Positions 16,098 through 24,696 of a DNA stretch of 64,000 nucleotides are shown piece by piece. This DNA comes from JACCVL01 sp963704295. GTDB lineage: Bacteria; Actinomycetota; Actinomycetes; Propionibacteriales; Nocardioidaceae. The DNA is taken from contig OY969884.1 in NCBI GenBank assembly GCA_963704295.1, positions 1-64,000 on the forward strand. Reading direction: 5' to 3'. The notes beneath the pieces were generated by a model. The model was not told where the DNA came from. It did not search any database and saw only the letters and a program-made list of their open reading frames with translations. How positions within the stretch are numbered: position 1 is the stretch's first letter; every line of letters starts with the position of its first letter. The position numbers were made by a program, and so were the translations under genes.

Positions 16098-16963
16098 GCG
16101 ACCCGGTCGGCGCCGCACCGCTGCGGGCGACAGGTCCCGACCTGTCCGGCCGGGTCGTGCTGGTCACCGGTGGGGGGCGGGGGATCGGCCGGGCCATCGC
16201 CGCCGGGCTCGCCGACCGCGGTGCCGCGGTCGGCGTGTGCGCCCGCACCGCCGAGCAGGTCGCGGAGGTGCAGGCCGGCATCGAGGCGGCCGGGGGGCGC
16301 TGCCTGGGTGTGCCCGGTGACGTGACGTCGGCCGTCGACGTGGCCCGGGTGGTGCGTGCCGTCACCGACGCCTTCGGCCCGGTGGACTCGGTGGTCTGCA
16401 ACGCGGGCGCGATCGACCCCGAGGAGGTCGACCCGTGGCGGGTCGACCCGGACGCGTGGTGGCGGGTGATCGAGGTCAACCTGCTCGGCACCCAGCGGGT
16501 CCTGCACGCAGTCGTCCCGGGCATGGTTCAGCGCGGTCAGGGCCGGGTGGTGAGCCTCACCTCCGGGATGGCGGTTCGGGACGTCCCGGACTACAGCGCC
16601 TACTCGGTGTCCAAGACCGGGCTGTTGCGCCTGTCCGGCACCTACGCCGCCGCGGGGCGGCCGCACGGCCTGGCCGTCTTCGACATCGCGCCGGGTGTGG
16701 TGCGCACCGAGATGACGGCGGGTATGCCGGTGATGGCCGACCGATCCGAGTGGACCGACCCGGGGCTGGTCGTAGAACTGGTCGTCGCGGTGATGTCGGG
16801 CTCGCTCGACCACCTCAGCGGGCGCTATCTCCGGGCCGGCCTCGACGATCCGGTTGAGCTGGGGGCCGGGTCGGCGGCCGGGCTGGCGGAGCGCTTCGCG
16901 GCCGACCCGGAGGCTCGCCGGTTGGCGCTGCGCCCGTACGGGCCCGACGACCCGCTGGCCTGA
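16094..16963 (+). CDS. Short-chain dehydrogenase/reductase
   Basis: A 289-residue NAD(P)-dependent Rossmann oxidoreductase. The cofactor motif VLVTGGGRGIGRAIAAG lies near residue 22, VVCNAGAID (NAG motif) near residue 100, and the catalytic pair Tyr170-x3-Lys174 is in SAYSVSK. The Ser of the catalytic triad is in VSLTSGMA. The sequence does not tell the substrate. It overlaps the pheT stop by four bases, an unexpected coupling to a tRNA synthetase, and is followed by a convergent sulfotransferase. Confidence 0.9.
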   Translation: MSDPVGAAPLRATGPDLSGRVVLVTGGGRGIGRAIAAGLADRGAAVGVCARTAEQVAEVQAGIEAAGGRCLGVPGDVTSAVDVARVVRAVTDAFGPVDSVVCNAGAIDPEEVDPWRVDPDAWWRVIEVNLLGTQRVLHAVVPGMVQRGQGRVVSLTSGMAVRDVPDYSAYSVSKTGLLRLSGTYAAAGRPHGLAVFDIAPGVVRTEMTAGMPVMADRSEWTDPGLVVELVVAVMSGSLDHLSGRYLRAGLDDPVELGAGSAAGLAERFAADPEARRLALRPYGPDDPLA

Positions 16964-16972
16964 CGCCGAAGC

Positions 16973-16986
16973 GCCCGGCAGCGGGC
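16973..16986. terminator. Possible bidirectional terminator between convergent genes
   Basis: GCCCG and CGGGC flank a four-base loop in the 26-base gap between the SDR and sulfotransferase stop codons. The stem is short and lacks a T run, so support is weak beyond the convergent layout. Confidence 0.3.
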
Positions 16987-16989
16987 CGC

Positions 16990-17907
16990 TCAGCCGAGCG
17001 TGCCGTGGTGCAGCCAGTGGGCCAGGTCCGGGGCCGCCAGCGTGGCCAGCCGCTCCGCGTACCGGTCCAGCTCGTCGGCCGACAGCACCGACCGCCACTG
17101 CCCGGTGCCGCCCCGGCGGAAGAAGCGGCCCGCGTCCTTCAGCAGGCCGAGCCGCTCGTCCGGGACCAGGTCGGACGCCAGCTGCCGCATCCGGTCGAAG
17201 CCGGCCGCGTCCACCAGCAGCGGCCAGTCCGCGTCCGCCACCTCGATCTCGAGCGCCGCGGCCAGCCTGCGCAACTGCCCCTCGAGGTCGCGGGTCAGGT
17301 CCGCGTAGTGCACCAGCACGACGTTCGGCTCGTGCCGACGCTCCCAGGCGCGACTGCACTGCCAGACGATGCCGCGCAGCGTGTCCAGGTTGCCCTCCGG
17401 CGGGTCGTCGGCCTCCATCCAGCGCCGGACGTAGGCCCGCACGTCCCGCGGGTCGTCGGTCGGGACGGCGGCCGTCGCTGCCGGTGCCGGCTCGCCCAGC
17501 AGGTCGGCGATGACACGGCGGTCCAGGTTGGCGCTCTGGTGCCGCAGTGACAACACGACGTCGCGCGGGTCCCGGCCGACGGCGAGGTAGGTGACCCGGT
17601 CGTCGGTCGGCAGCCCGTCCAGCGGCGTGTGGGTCTTGATGAACCGCCGGTGCCGCTGCGCGGCCAGGGTGGCGTGCACCTCACCCACCGGTCGCAGCCG
17701 CAGGTCCAGCCAGGGCGACAGGGTGGTCAGCGGCGCCGGCAGCTCGGGGCGCTGAAACACGAGCAGCGCGCAGATCATCTGGGTCCAGGTGGTGCCGGTC
17801 TTGGAGGGTGCGCTGATCACCACGTCACCCGGTCGGAAGGCGAAGCCGTCCCAGCGGGCGCTGTCCTCCAGCGAGGTCCGGTAGCGGGTGCGGGCGGGCT
17901 CGGCCAT
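16990..17907 (-). CDS. Sulfotransferase (Sulfotransfer_1 type)
   Basis: Predicted to transfer sulfate from PAPS to a hydroxyl or amine acceptor. The 305-residue protein has the 5'-phosphosulfate loop VISAPSKTGTTWTQMI near residue 35. The 3'-phosphate-binding region YLAVGRDPRDVVLSLRHQ is near residue 107, with FIKTHTPLDGLP before it carrying the likely catalytic His. A C-terminal RFFRRGGTGQWR block matches the PAPS-binding RKGxxGDWK motif, with the family Lys and Asp replaced. It resembles eukaryote-like cytosolic sulfotransferases, which occur in mycobacteria and relatives. The acceptor is unknown. Confidence 0.88.
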   Translation of the reverse strand: MAEPARTRYRTSLEDSARWDGFAFRPGDVVISAPSKTGTTWTQMICALLVFQRPELPAPLTTLSPWLDLRLRPVGEVHATLAAQRHRRFIKTHTPLDGLPTDDRVTYLAVGRDPRDVVLSLRHQSANLDRRVIADLLGEPAPAATAAVPTDDPRDVRAYVRRWMEADDPPEGNLDTLRGIVWQCSRAWERRHEPNVVLVHYADLTRDLEGQLRRLAAALEIEVADADWPLLVDAAGFDRMRQLASDLVPDERLGLLKDAGRFFRRGGTGQWRSVLSADELDRYAERLATLAAPDLAHWLHHGTLG

Positions 17908-17928
17908 CGAGCGGATGGTAGAGGGGAG

Positions 17929-18753
17929 TCACTGCAGGCCGGAGGAGAGCACCTGCTCCAGGGCAGTGATCGCCACCGGGTCCCCACTGACCGTGACCGC
18001 GCTCCGGTCGACCCGGTTCCACAGCCAGGCGTCGAGCGCGGCCGCGTCCGCCCGCACCTCGGCGACCGCCGGGGCCGACCCGTCGGTGACCTCGACCGCC
18101 GGTTCGGCGTCCACGACGACGTCCGGCCCGGGCTCGACGCCGGTGATGGTGCCGATGGCAAGGTCCCAGCCGGCGGCGGTGTCGGTGCTGCGGATCGCGA
18201 CCGGGCCGGCCGTGCGGGTGAAGGTGGCCCAGGCGGGGGTGCCGCCGTACATGACCTGCAGCACCTCGTCGACACCGTCGGTGGCCAGCTCGGGGTCGAG
18301 CGGGGTCGCGTCGCCCACCACCAGCTCGGCGTCCAGCCGGTGGATCAGCGCCTCGTGCGCCTGACGGCGCCGGACGAAGCCGGCCGTCTGGTCGGGCTCG
18401 TGCCACGTCCAGACCGGCGCGTCGTCGGGCACCGCCGCCAGGGCGGCCACCAGCGCGTCCGAGGTCGCGGTGAACAGGTCGAGCGCCGATTCGTGGTCGT
18501 CCGGGCGCCGCGGTCTCCGGTCCTCGGCCGCGCCGGGGTCCGCGAGCCGGTCGGCGACGATGGTGCCCCAGAACCACTGCACCTCGGTGAGGTGCCAGAG
18601 CAGGTCGGCGGCGGTCCAGTCCGGGCAGCTCGGCACGCCCGCCGACGGGTCGGCCCCGGCCAGCACCTCGACGAAGCGGGCCGAGTCGGCACGCAGCAGC
18701 TCGAGGTAGCGGCCGGGAGCCAGCCGCTGCGGTGGCCGGTGCGAGGAGGTCAT
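17929..18753 (-). CDS. DinB-fold maleylpyruvate-isomerase family protein
   Basis: A 274-residue protein starting at MTSSHRPPQRL; an upstream GTG would add ten Gly/Ser-rich residues. The N-terminal half shows the mycothiol-dependent maleylpyruvate isomerase/DinB pattern: VPSCPDWTAADLLWHLTEVQ with the first metal His, and later VRRRQAHEALIHRLDAEL with two more His. The C-terminal part is an actinobacterial extension. Such proteins use mycothiol or metal and many are stress or detoxification enzymes with unknown substrate. It shares direction with the sulfotransferase, about 20 bases apart, so they may be co-transcribed. Confidence 0.82.
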   Translation of the reverse strand: MTSSHRPPQRLAPGRYLELLRADSARFVEVLAGADPSAGVPSCPDWTAADLLWHLTEVQWFWGTIVADRLADPGAAEDRRPRRPDDHESALDLFTATSDALVAALAAVPDDAPVWTWHEPDQTAGFVRRRQAHEALIHRLDAELVVGDATPLDPELATDGVDEVLQVMYGGTPAWATFTRTAGPVAIRSTDTAAGWDLAIGTITGVEPGPDVVVDAEPAVEVTDGSAPAVAEVRADAAALDAWLWNRVDRSAVTVSGDPVAITALEQVLSSGLQ

Positions 18754-18803
18754 GGGCGGCACGCTACCGCCGCCCACGGACAATCCTTGATTTTGCGCTT
18801 GCT

Positions 18804-18817
18804 CGCATAATCATGCA
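18804..18817 (+). promoter_or_regulatory. ArgR operator (ARG box) over the arg promoter
   Basis: An AT-rich island in an otherwise very GC-rich region contains GCAT-N4-ATGC at 18805-18816, close to the actinobacterial ARG box (TTGCATAACRATGCAA-like). A -10-like CATAAT (18806-18811) lies inside it, so ArgR binding would block polymerase. It is about 40 bases ahead of argC, and argR is encoded in the same operon. Only one clear box was seen; ArgR usually binds two. Confidence 0.65.
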
Positions 18818-18857
18818 GACTCCGCAGAGACGACAACGGCGGTGGAGGGACGGGCGG

Positions 18858-19883
18858 ATGCGAGTGGCGGTGGCCGGAGCGAGCGGGTACGCGGGCGGCG
18901 AGCTGCTGCGCCTGCTGCTCGACCACCCTCGACTCCGGATCGGCCGGCTCACCGCCGGGGACAGCGCCGGGACGCCGCTCGGAGCCTCCCATCCGCACCT
19001 CGGGCCGATCGCCGAGACGGTGCTGGCTCCTACCGAGCCGGCACTGCTGGCCGACCACGAGGTGGTGGTCCTCGCGCTCCCGCACGGACACTCCGCGGCC
19101 CTGGCGGCCGACCTCCCGGACGACGTGCTGGTCGTCGACTGCGGCGCGGACTTCCGGATCGCCGACCCCACCGCGTGGAGCGGCTTCTACCCGGGCCCGC
19201 ACGCCGGGAGCTGGCCCTACGGACTGCCCGAGCTCCCGGGGCAGCGGGACCGGCTCCGGCGGACCCGTCGGGTTGCCGTCCCCGGCTGCTACCCGACGGT
19301 GTCGGTGCTGGCGCTGCTGCCGGCGGTCGCGGCCGGGCTGGTGCAGGCCGACGCACTCGTCGTGGTCGCGGTGTCCGGCGCCTCCGGCGCGGGGCGAGCC
19401 GTCCGACCGCACCTGCTGGGCGCCGAGCTGATGGGGTCGGCGACCGCGTACGGCGTCGGCGGCCGGCACCGGCACGTCCCCGAGATCGAGCAGAGCCTCG
19501 AGGCCGTCACCGACCGACCGGTGTGCGTCGGGTTCACCCCCGTCCTGGCCCCCATGGCGCGCGGCATCCTGGCGACCTGCACCGGACCGCTGCTGCCCGG
19601 GATCTCGGCAGCGGCCGTCCGGGAGGCGTACGACACCGCGTACGCCGACGAGCCGTTCGTCCGGCTGTTGCCCGAGGGCAGCTGGCCGCAGACCAAGGCA
19701 GTGGTCGGCTCCAACGCCGTGCACCTGCAGGTCGCGGTGGACGAGCGGGCCGGACGGCTGGTGGTGGTGGGCGCGGTCGACAACCTCACCAAGGGCACCG
19801 CCGGCGCGGCGGTGCAGTGCATCAACCTGGCCCAGCGGCTGCCGGAGACGGCCGGCCTGACCACCGTGGGGACCGCCCCGTGA
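18858..19883 (+). CDS. argC: N-acetyl-gamma-glutamyl-phosphate reductase
   Basis: NADPH-dependent reduction of N-acetyl-glutamyl phosphate to the semialdehyde, third step of arginine synthesis. The 341-residue protein starts MRVAVAGASGYAGGELLRLL, the nucleotide-binding motif. The catalytic Cys is in VAVPGCYPTVSVLAL near residue 140 and the active-site His region is GVGGRHRHVPEIEQ. The ATG at 18858 follows GGAGGGA; the longer frame upstream covers the operator and is not used. First gene of an eight-gene arginine operon with overlapping ends. Confidence 0.96.
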   Translation: MRVAVAGASGYAGGELLRLLLDHPRLRIGRLTAGDSAGTPLGASHPHLGPIAETVLAPTEPALLADHEVVVLALPHGHSAALAADLPDDVLVVDCGADFRIADPTAWSGFYPGPHAGSWPYGLPELPGQRDRLRRTRRVAVPGCYPTVSVLALLPAVAAGLVQADALVVVAVSGASGAGRAVRPHLLGAELMGSATAYGVGGRHRHVPEIEQSLEAVTDRPVCVGFTPVLAPMARGILATCTGPLLPGISAAAVREAYDTAYADEPFVRLLPEGSWPQTKAVVGSNAVHLQVAVDERAGRLVVVGAVDNLTKGTAGAAVQCINLAQRLPETAGLTTVGTAP

Positions 19884-21031
19884 GCGTCACCGCCGCCGCG
19901 GGGTTCCGGGCTGCCGGGGTGGCAGCGGGCTTGAAGGGGTCAGGCCGAGCCGACGTGGCCCTGGTGGTCAACGACGGTCCTCGGCGGGACGCGGCGGCGG
20001 TGTTCACCACGAACCGGTGCGTCGCCCACCCGGTGCGCTGGAGCCGGCAGGCCCTCGCCGGGCGGACCGCCCGTGCCTGCCTGCTCAACTCCGGCGGCGC
20101 CAACTGCTACACCGGCCCGGACGGCTTCGCCCTGGTGCACGAGAGCGCCGAGACGGTGGCGGCAGGCCTCGGTATCGGGGCGGGCGAGGTGCAGGTCTGC
20201 TCGACCGGCCTGATCGGCGTGCTGCACGACCCGGTGGCGATGCGGGGCGGCGTCCGGACCGCGCTGGACGAGCTGTCCGAGACCGGCGGGTCCGCGGCCG
20301 CCGAGGCGATCATGACGACCGACACCGTGCCCAAGCAGGCGGTCGCGCACGGTGCCGGCTGGACCGTGGGCGGGATGGCGAAGGGCGCGGGCATGCTCGC
20401 GCCGGAGCTCGCGACCATGCTCGTGCTGCTCACCACCGACGCGGACGTGGACGCCGCGAGCTGCGACCGGGCGCTGCGAGCCGCGACGCGGAGCACCTTC
20501 GACCGACTGGACTCCGACGGTTGCCGGTCCACCAACGACCAGGTGCTGCTGATGGCCAGTGGCGCGTCGGAACACACGCCGGACGACGGTTGTTTCGACG
20601 TCCTGGTGCAGGAGGTGTGTGCGGCGCTGACCCAACAGCTGCTGGCCGACGCCGAGGGTGCCGAGCACGAGCTCGCCATCGAGGTGCGTGGCGCGGCGGA
20701 CGAGGACGACGCGGTGGAGGTGGCTCGGGCGGTCGCGCGCAGCAACCTGTTCAAGACCGCCGTCTACGGCCGTGACCCGAACTGGGGGCGGGTGCTGGCC
20801 GCCGTCGGCACCACCGCCGCGGCCTTCGATCCGCTCGACCTGGATGTCAGCCTGGCCGGTGTCCCGGTCTGCCGCTCCAGCGCCCCGGCGGCCCCGAGCT
20901 CCCGGGTGGACCTGAGCGCGCGCCGGGTGGACGTCGTCATCGACCTCAAGGCCGGCTCCGCCGCCGCCACCGTCTGGACCAACGACCTCACACCTGCCTA
21001 CGTGCACGAGAACTCGGCGTACCCGACATGA
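19880..21031 (+). CDS. argJ: Bifunctional ornithine acetyltransferase / N-acetylglutamate synthase
   Basis: Recycles the acetyl group from N-acetylornithine to glutamate and can use acetyl-CoA in the bifunctional form. The 383-residue precursor contains the autocleavage motif KGAGMLAPELATML, in which Thr179 becomes the N-terminal nucleophile of the beta chain. Conserved blocks VFTTNRCVAHPV, NSGGANCYTG, CSTGLIGV and RDPNWGRVLAAVG are present. The C-terminal YVHENSAYPT is typical. The GTG start overlaps argC by four bases. Presence of argJ means a cyclic acetyl pathway. Confidence 0.96.
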   Translation: MSVTAAAGFRAAGVAAGLKGSGRADVALVVNDGPRRDAAAVFTTNRCVAHPVRWSRQALAGRTARACLLNSGGANCYTGPDGFALVHESAETVAAGLGIGAGEVQVCSTGLIGVLHDPVAMRGGVRTALDELSETGGSAAAEAIMTTDTVPKQAVAHGAGWTVGGMAKGAGMLAPELATMLVLLTTDADVDAASCDRALRAATRSTFDRLDSDGCRSTNDQVLLMASGASEHTPDDGCFDVLVQEVCAALTQQLLADAEGAEHELAIEVRGAADEDDAVEVARAVARSNLFKTAVYGRDPNWGRVLAAVGTTAAAFDPLDLDVSLAGVPVCRSSAPAAPSSRVDLSARRVDVVIDLKAGSAAATVWTNDLTPAYVHENSAYPT

Positions 21032-21954
21032 GGCAGACCATCCCGTCGACCCCGATGACCCGCGACCGTGAGCAGGCGATGGCCAAGGCGGCCACGCTGG
21101 TCGAGGCACTGCCCTGGCTGAAGCGGCTGCACGGGCGCATCGTCGTGGTGAAGTACGGCGGGCACGCGATGACCGACGACCGGCTGCGTGCCGCGTTCGC
21201 CGAGGACGTGGTGTTCCTCCGCTACGCGGGGCTCCGTCCGGTGGTGGTGCACGGCGGTGGACCGCAGATCTCGACGATGCTGGACCGGCTTGGCATCACC
21301 TCGACCTTCCGCGGCGGGCTCCGGGTCACCAGCCCGGAGGCGATGGACGTTGTCCGGATGGTCCTGGTCGGCCAGGTCGGCCGGGAGCTGGTCGGGCTGC
21401 TCAACGCACACGGCCCGCTCGCGGTCGGGCTGAGCGGCGAGGACGCCGGGCTGTTCACCGCGGCCCGGACCGGCGCCCTCGTCGACGGGGAGGTCGTGGA
21501 CATCGGCCTGGTGGGCGACGTGGTGGACGTGGCCGCGTGCTCGGTGCGGGACCTGATCGACGCCGGACGGATCCCGGTGGTCGCCGGTGTGGCGCCGGAC
21601 CAGGACGGCCAGGTGCACAACATCAACGCCGACACCGCCGCCGCCAGCCTCGCGATGGCGCTCGGCGCGGAGAAGTTGGTGGTGCTCACCGATGTCGAGG
21701 GTCTGTACGCCGACTGGCCGGACGACGACACCCTGGTGAGCGAGATCCGTGCCGCCGAGCTCGCCGACCTGCTGCCGGGGTTGTCCGCGGGCATGGTCCC
21801 GAAGATGGACGCGTGCCTGCGCGCGGTGCGGGGCGGCGTGCCCCGGGCGCACGTCCTGGACGGCCGAGTGCCGCACGCGCTGTTGCTCGAGGTCTTCACC
21901 GACGAGGGCGTTGGCACGATGGTGCTGCCGGACGAGTCCGGAGCCGACCGATGA
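21028..21954 (+). CDS. argB: Acetylglutamate kinase
   Basis: Phosphorylates N-acetylglutamate, the usual arginine feedback point in the cyclic pathway. The 308-residue amino-acid-kinase fold shows VVVKYGGHAM (ATP site), VVVHGGGPQIS, INADTAAASLAMALGAEKL and LTDVEGLY. The N-terminal helix ahead of the kinase core (residues about 10-35, DREQAMAKAATLVEALPWLK) is typical of arginine-sensitive hexameric enzymes, so feedback inhibition by arginine is likely. ATG overlaps the argJ stop. Confidence 0.96.
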   Translation: MRQTIPSTPMTRDREQAMAKAATLVEALPWLKRLHGRIVVVKYGGHAMTDDRLRAAFAEDVVFLRYAGLRPVVVHGGGPQISTMLDRLGITSTFRGGLRVTSPEAMDVVRMVLVGQVGRELVGLLNAHGPLAVGLSGEDAGLFTAARTGALVDGEVVDIGLVGDVVDVAACSVRDLIDAGRIPVVAGVAPDQDGQVHNINADTAAASLAMALGAEKLVVLTDVEGLYADWPDDDTLVSEIRAAELADLLPGLSAGMVPKMDACLRAVRGGVPRAHVLDGRVPHALLLEVFTDEGVGTMVLPDESGADR

Positions 21955-23171
21955 CCGGTGCCGTGGTCACCGCGCCGTCCGACTGGTCCACCCGGCACGC
22001 GAGCGTCGTGATGAACACCTACGGCCCGGCCCGCCGCGTGCTGGCACGCGGGGCGGGCTGCCACGTCTGGGACGAGGACGGCAGGCGCTACCTCGACCTC
22101 CTCGGCGGGATCGCGGTCAACGCGCTCGGGCACGCACATCCGGCCGTCGTCGAGGCGGTCACCCGGCAGCTGTCGACGCTGGGACACGTGTCGAACCTGT
22201 TCGCGACCCGGCCGCAGGTCGAGCTCGCCGAGCGGCTGGTGGGGCTGCTCGGCGCGCCCGGCAAGGTGTTCCTTTGCGGTTCGGGCGCCGAGGCCAACGA
22301 GGCTGCCCTGAAGCTCAGCCGGCGGACCGGCCGGACCCGGCTGGTCGCCGCGGCGGGCTCCTTCCACGGCCGGACGATGGGCGCGCTCGCTCTCACCGCA
22401 TCGGCGGCCTACCGCACCCCGTTCGAGCCGCTGCCCGGCAACGTCGACTTCGTCCCGTACGGCGACGTCGAGGCGCTGGAGCGGGCCGTCGACGACGACA
22501 CGGCTGCCGTGGTGCTCGAGCCGCTGCAGGGGGAGGCCGGGGTGGTCGTGCCACCCGCCGGTTACCTGTCCGCGGCGCGCCGGATCACCCGCCGGCACGA
22601 GACACTGCTGTGGTTGGACGAGGTGCAGACCGGAATCGGCCGTACCGGTGACTGGTTCGCGCATCGCCGGGAGGGAGTCCGGCCGGACGTCGTGACGCTG
22701 GCCAAGGGTCTCGGAGGTGGGCTGCCGGTCGGCGCCTGCATCGGTCTGGACGGGGCGGCGGACCTGCTGCAGCCGGGCCAGCACGGCTCGACCTTCGGCG
22801 GCAACCCGGTGTCGGCCGCGGCGGCGCTGGCGACGCTGCGGACCATCGAGGCGGACGGGCTGCTGCAGGCGGTCGTCGTCGTGGGCGAGCACCTGCGCGC
22901 CGGACTACTCGCCCTCGGCCACCCCGCCGTGCGGGATGTCCGCGGACTCGGGTTGCTCACCGGGACCGTGCTCGCGGGGCAGCACGCGGCTGCGGTCACC
23001 ACCGGTGCGCTGGACGCCGGGTTCATCGTCAACGCCTGCACCCCCGAGGTGTTGCGGACCGCACCGCCGCTGGTGCTCGAGGAGCACCACGTGGATCGCT
23101 GGCTGCACGCCCTGCCAGGCTTGCTGGACGCTGTGACCGCAGCGGCAGCGACCGACGAGGAGCGCACGTGA
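21951..23171 (+). CDS. argD: Acetylornithine aminotransferase
   Basis: A PLP-dependent class III transaminase converting N-acetylglutamate semialdehyde to N-acetylornithine. The 406-residue protein has VWDEDGRRYLDLLGGIAVNALGH split across the N-terminal fold, the PLP phosphate-binding CGSGAEANEAALKLSR, the substrate-site SFHGRTMGALALT and WLDEVQTGIGRTG. The Schiff-base lysine lies in DVVTLAKGLGGGLPVGA near residue 250. ATG at 21951 overlaps argB by four bases. Position in the operon supports ArgD rather than another class III enzyme. Confidence 0.95.
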   Translation: MTGAVVTAPSDWSTRHASVVMNTYGPARRVLARGAGCHVWDEDGRRYLDLLGGIAVNALGHAHPAVVEAVTRQLSTLGHVSNLFATRPQVELAERLVGLLGAPGKVFLCGSGAEANEAALKLSRRTGRTRLVAAAGSFHGRTMGALALTASAAYRTPFEPLPGNVDFVPYGDVEALERAVDDDTAAVVLEPLQGEAGVVVPPAGYLSAARRITRRHETLLWLDEVQTGIGRTGDWFAHRREGVRPDVVTLAKGLGGGLPVGACIGLDGAADLLQPGQHGSTFGGNPVSAAAALATLRTIEADGLLQAVVVVGEHLRAGLLALGHPAVRDVRGLGLLTGTVLAGQHAAAVTTGALDAGFIVNACTPEVLRTAPPLVLEEHHVDRWLHALPGLLDAVTAAAATDEERT

Positions 23172-24139
23172 CCCCGCACAGCACTGGTGGCAGCCTCCGG
23201 CACTTCCTGCGCGACGACGATCTCAGCCCGGACGAGCAGGCCGAGGTGCTCGACCTGGCCGCGGCGATGAAGGCGGACCGGCACGGGCACCGGCCGCTGG
23301 CCGGGCCGCAGACGGTCGCGGTGCTGTTCGACAAGCCCACCTTGCGGACCCAGGTGTCGTTCAGCGTCGGCATCGCCGAGCTCGGCGGGCACGCGATGGT
23401 GCTGGACTCCCGGCTCGCCCAGGTCGGCGTGCGTGAGTCGATCGCCGACACCGCCCGGGTCCTCGGCCGGCAGGCGGCCGCGGTGGTGTGGCGCACGTAT
23501 GGCCAGGACCGGATCGAGGAGATGGCGGCGCACGTCGGCGTCCCGGTGGTCAACGCGCTCACCGACGCGTTCCACCCCTGTCAGATCCTGGCTGACCTGC
23601 TGACCGTCCGGGAGCACCGCGGACGGTTGGCCGGGTGCACGCTGGCCTATCTCGGCGACGGGGCCAACAACATGGCGCAGTCGTACCTGCTCGGTGGCGC
23701 GACCGCCGGCATGCACGTGCGGATCGGCTCGCCCGCGGCGTACGTGCCCGACGAGGTGGTGCTGAAGCGGGCCCGGGCGATCGCCGAGACCACCGGAGGC
23801 TCGGTCCTCGTCACCGACGACCCGGTGGCCGCGACGACCGGCGTGGACGCCGTCGCGACCGACACCTGGGTGTCCATGGGGCAGGAGGACGAGGCGGCGG
23901 AGCGGGCCCGTCCGTTCGTGCCGTTCGCGGTGGACGAGGCGGTGCTGGAGCGCGCGGCCGAGGACGTGCTGGTGCTGCACTGCCTGCCCGCCTATAGGGG
24001 CTCCGAGATCGCCGCCTCGGTCATCGACGGTCCGCACAGCGTGGTCTGGGACGAGGCCGAGAACCGGCTGCACGCGCAGAAGGCGCTGCTCGGCTGGCTG
24101 CTCGCGCGCAGCGGTCACCGAGCCGGTGACGCTCCATGA
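23168..24139 (+). CDS. argF: Ornithine carbamoyltransferase
   Basis: Makes citrulline from ornithine and carbamoyl phosphate. The 323-residue protein keeps FHPCQILADLLT, DTWVSMGQEDE (ornithine SMG loop), VLHCLPAYRGSEI and WDEAENRLHAQKALL. The carbamoyl-phosphate loop, often KxSTRTR, reads KPTLRTQVSF here. The first Arg is kept but the second is Gln. Related forms (PSLRTR) exist, so activity is still expected. It starts at a GTG overlapping argD and ends overlapping argR. Confidence 0.95.
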   Translation: MTPHSTGGSLRHFLRDDDLSPDEQAEVLDLAAAMKADRHGHRPLAGPQTVAVLFDKPTLRTQVSFSVGIAELGGHAMVLDSRLAQVGVRESIADTARVLGRQAAAVVWRTYGQDRIEEMAAHVGVPVVNALTDAFHPCQILADLLTVREHRGRLAGCTLAYLGDGANNMAQSYLLGGATAGMHVRIGSPAAYVPDEVVLKRARAIAETTGGSVLVTDDPVAATTGVDAVATDTWVSMGQEDEAAERARPFVPFAVDEAVLERAAEDVLVLHCLPAYRGSEIAASVIDGPHSVVWDEAENRLHAQKALLGWLLARSGHRAGDAP

Positions 24140-24696
24140 CGTTGCCAGCGGTGATCCCGCACACCAAGGCCGCCCGCCAGCAGCTGATCGTGCAGGTCCT
24201 CGGCCGGCATCGGGTGCGCTCCCAGACCGAGCTGGCCGAGCGGCTGGCCGAGGCCGGCGTGCCGGCCACGCAGACCACGCTGTCGCGCGACCTGCTCGAA
24301 CTCGACGCCGTCCGGGTCCGCGACGGCGACGGCGTGCTGGTCTACGCGGTCCCGAGCGAGGGCGGAGACCGCCGGCCCACCCCGGCCCAGGACTCGGCGA
24401 CCGGCCGGGGGCGGCTCGGCCGGCTGGCCGGTGAGCTCCTGGTCAGCGCGGAGGCCAGCGCCAACCTGGCGGTGCTGCGCACGCCACCCGGTGCGGCGCA
24501 GTTCTTTGCCTCCGCGATCGACCACGCGGGGCTGAGCACCGTCCTCGGCACCATCGCCGGCGACGACACCGTGCTGCTGATCGCCCGGGACCCCGACGGT
24601 GGCGCCGCTCTCGCGCGCGACCTGGTCGCGCTGGCCGAGCAGGAGCACCCGGCAGAACCTCGATCCGACACCCTCGACCCGCAGGAGATCTCGTGA
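24136..24696 (+). CDS. argR: Arginine repressor
   Basis: A 186-residue DNA-binding regulator. The N-terminal winged helix (about residues 8-80: KAARQQLIVQVLGRHRVRSQ, then ELAERLAEAGVPATQTTLSRDL) binds ARG boxes. The C-terminal domain (from about residue 95) hexamerises on binding arginine, with GTIAGDDTVLLIARD the arginine-site signature. The protein carries a proline-rich linker. As the sixth gene of the operon it probably represses, it should autoregulate through the box upstream of argC. ATG overlaps argF by four bases. Confidence 0.95.
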   Translation: MTLPAVIPHTKAARQQLIVQVLGRHRVRSQTELAERLAEAGVPATQTTLSRDLLELDAVRVRDGDGVLVYAVPSEGGDRRPTPAQDSATGRGRLGRLAGELLVSAEASANLAVLRTPPGAAQFFASAIDHAGLSTVLGTIAGDDTVLLIARDPDGGAALARDLVALAEQEHPAEPRSDTLDPQEIS

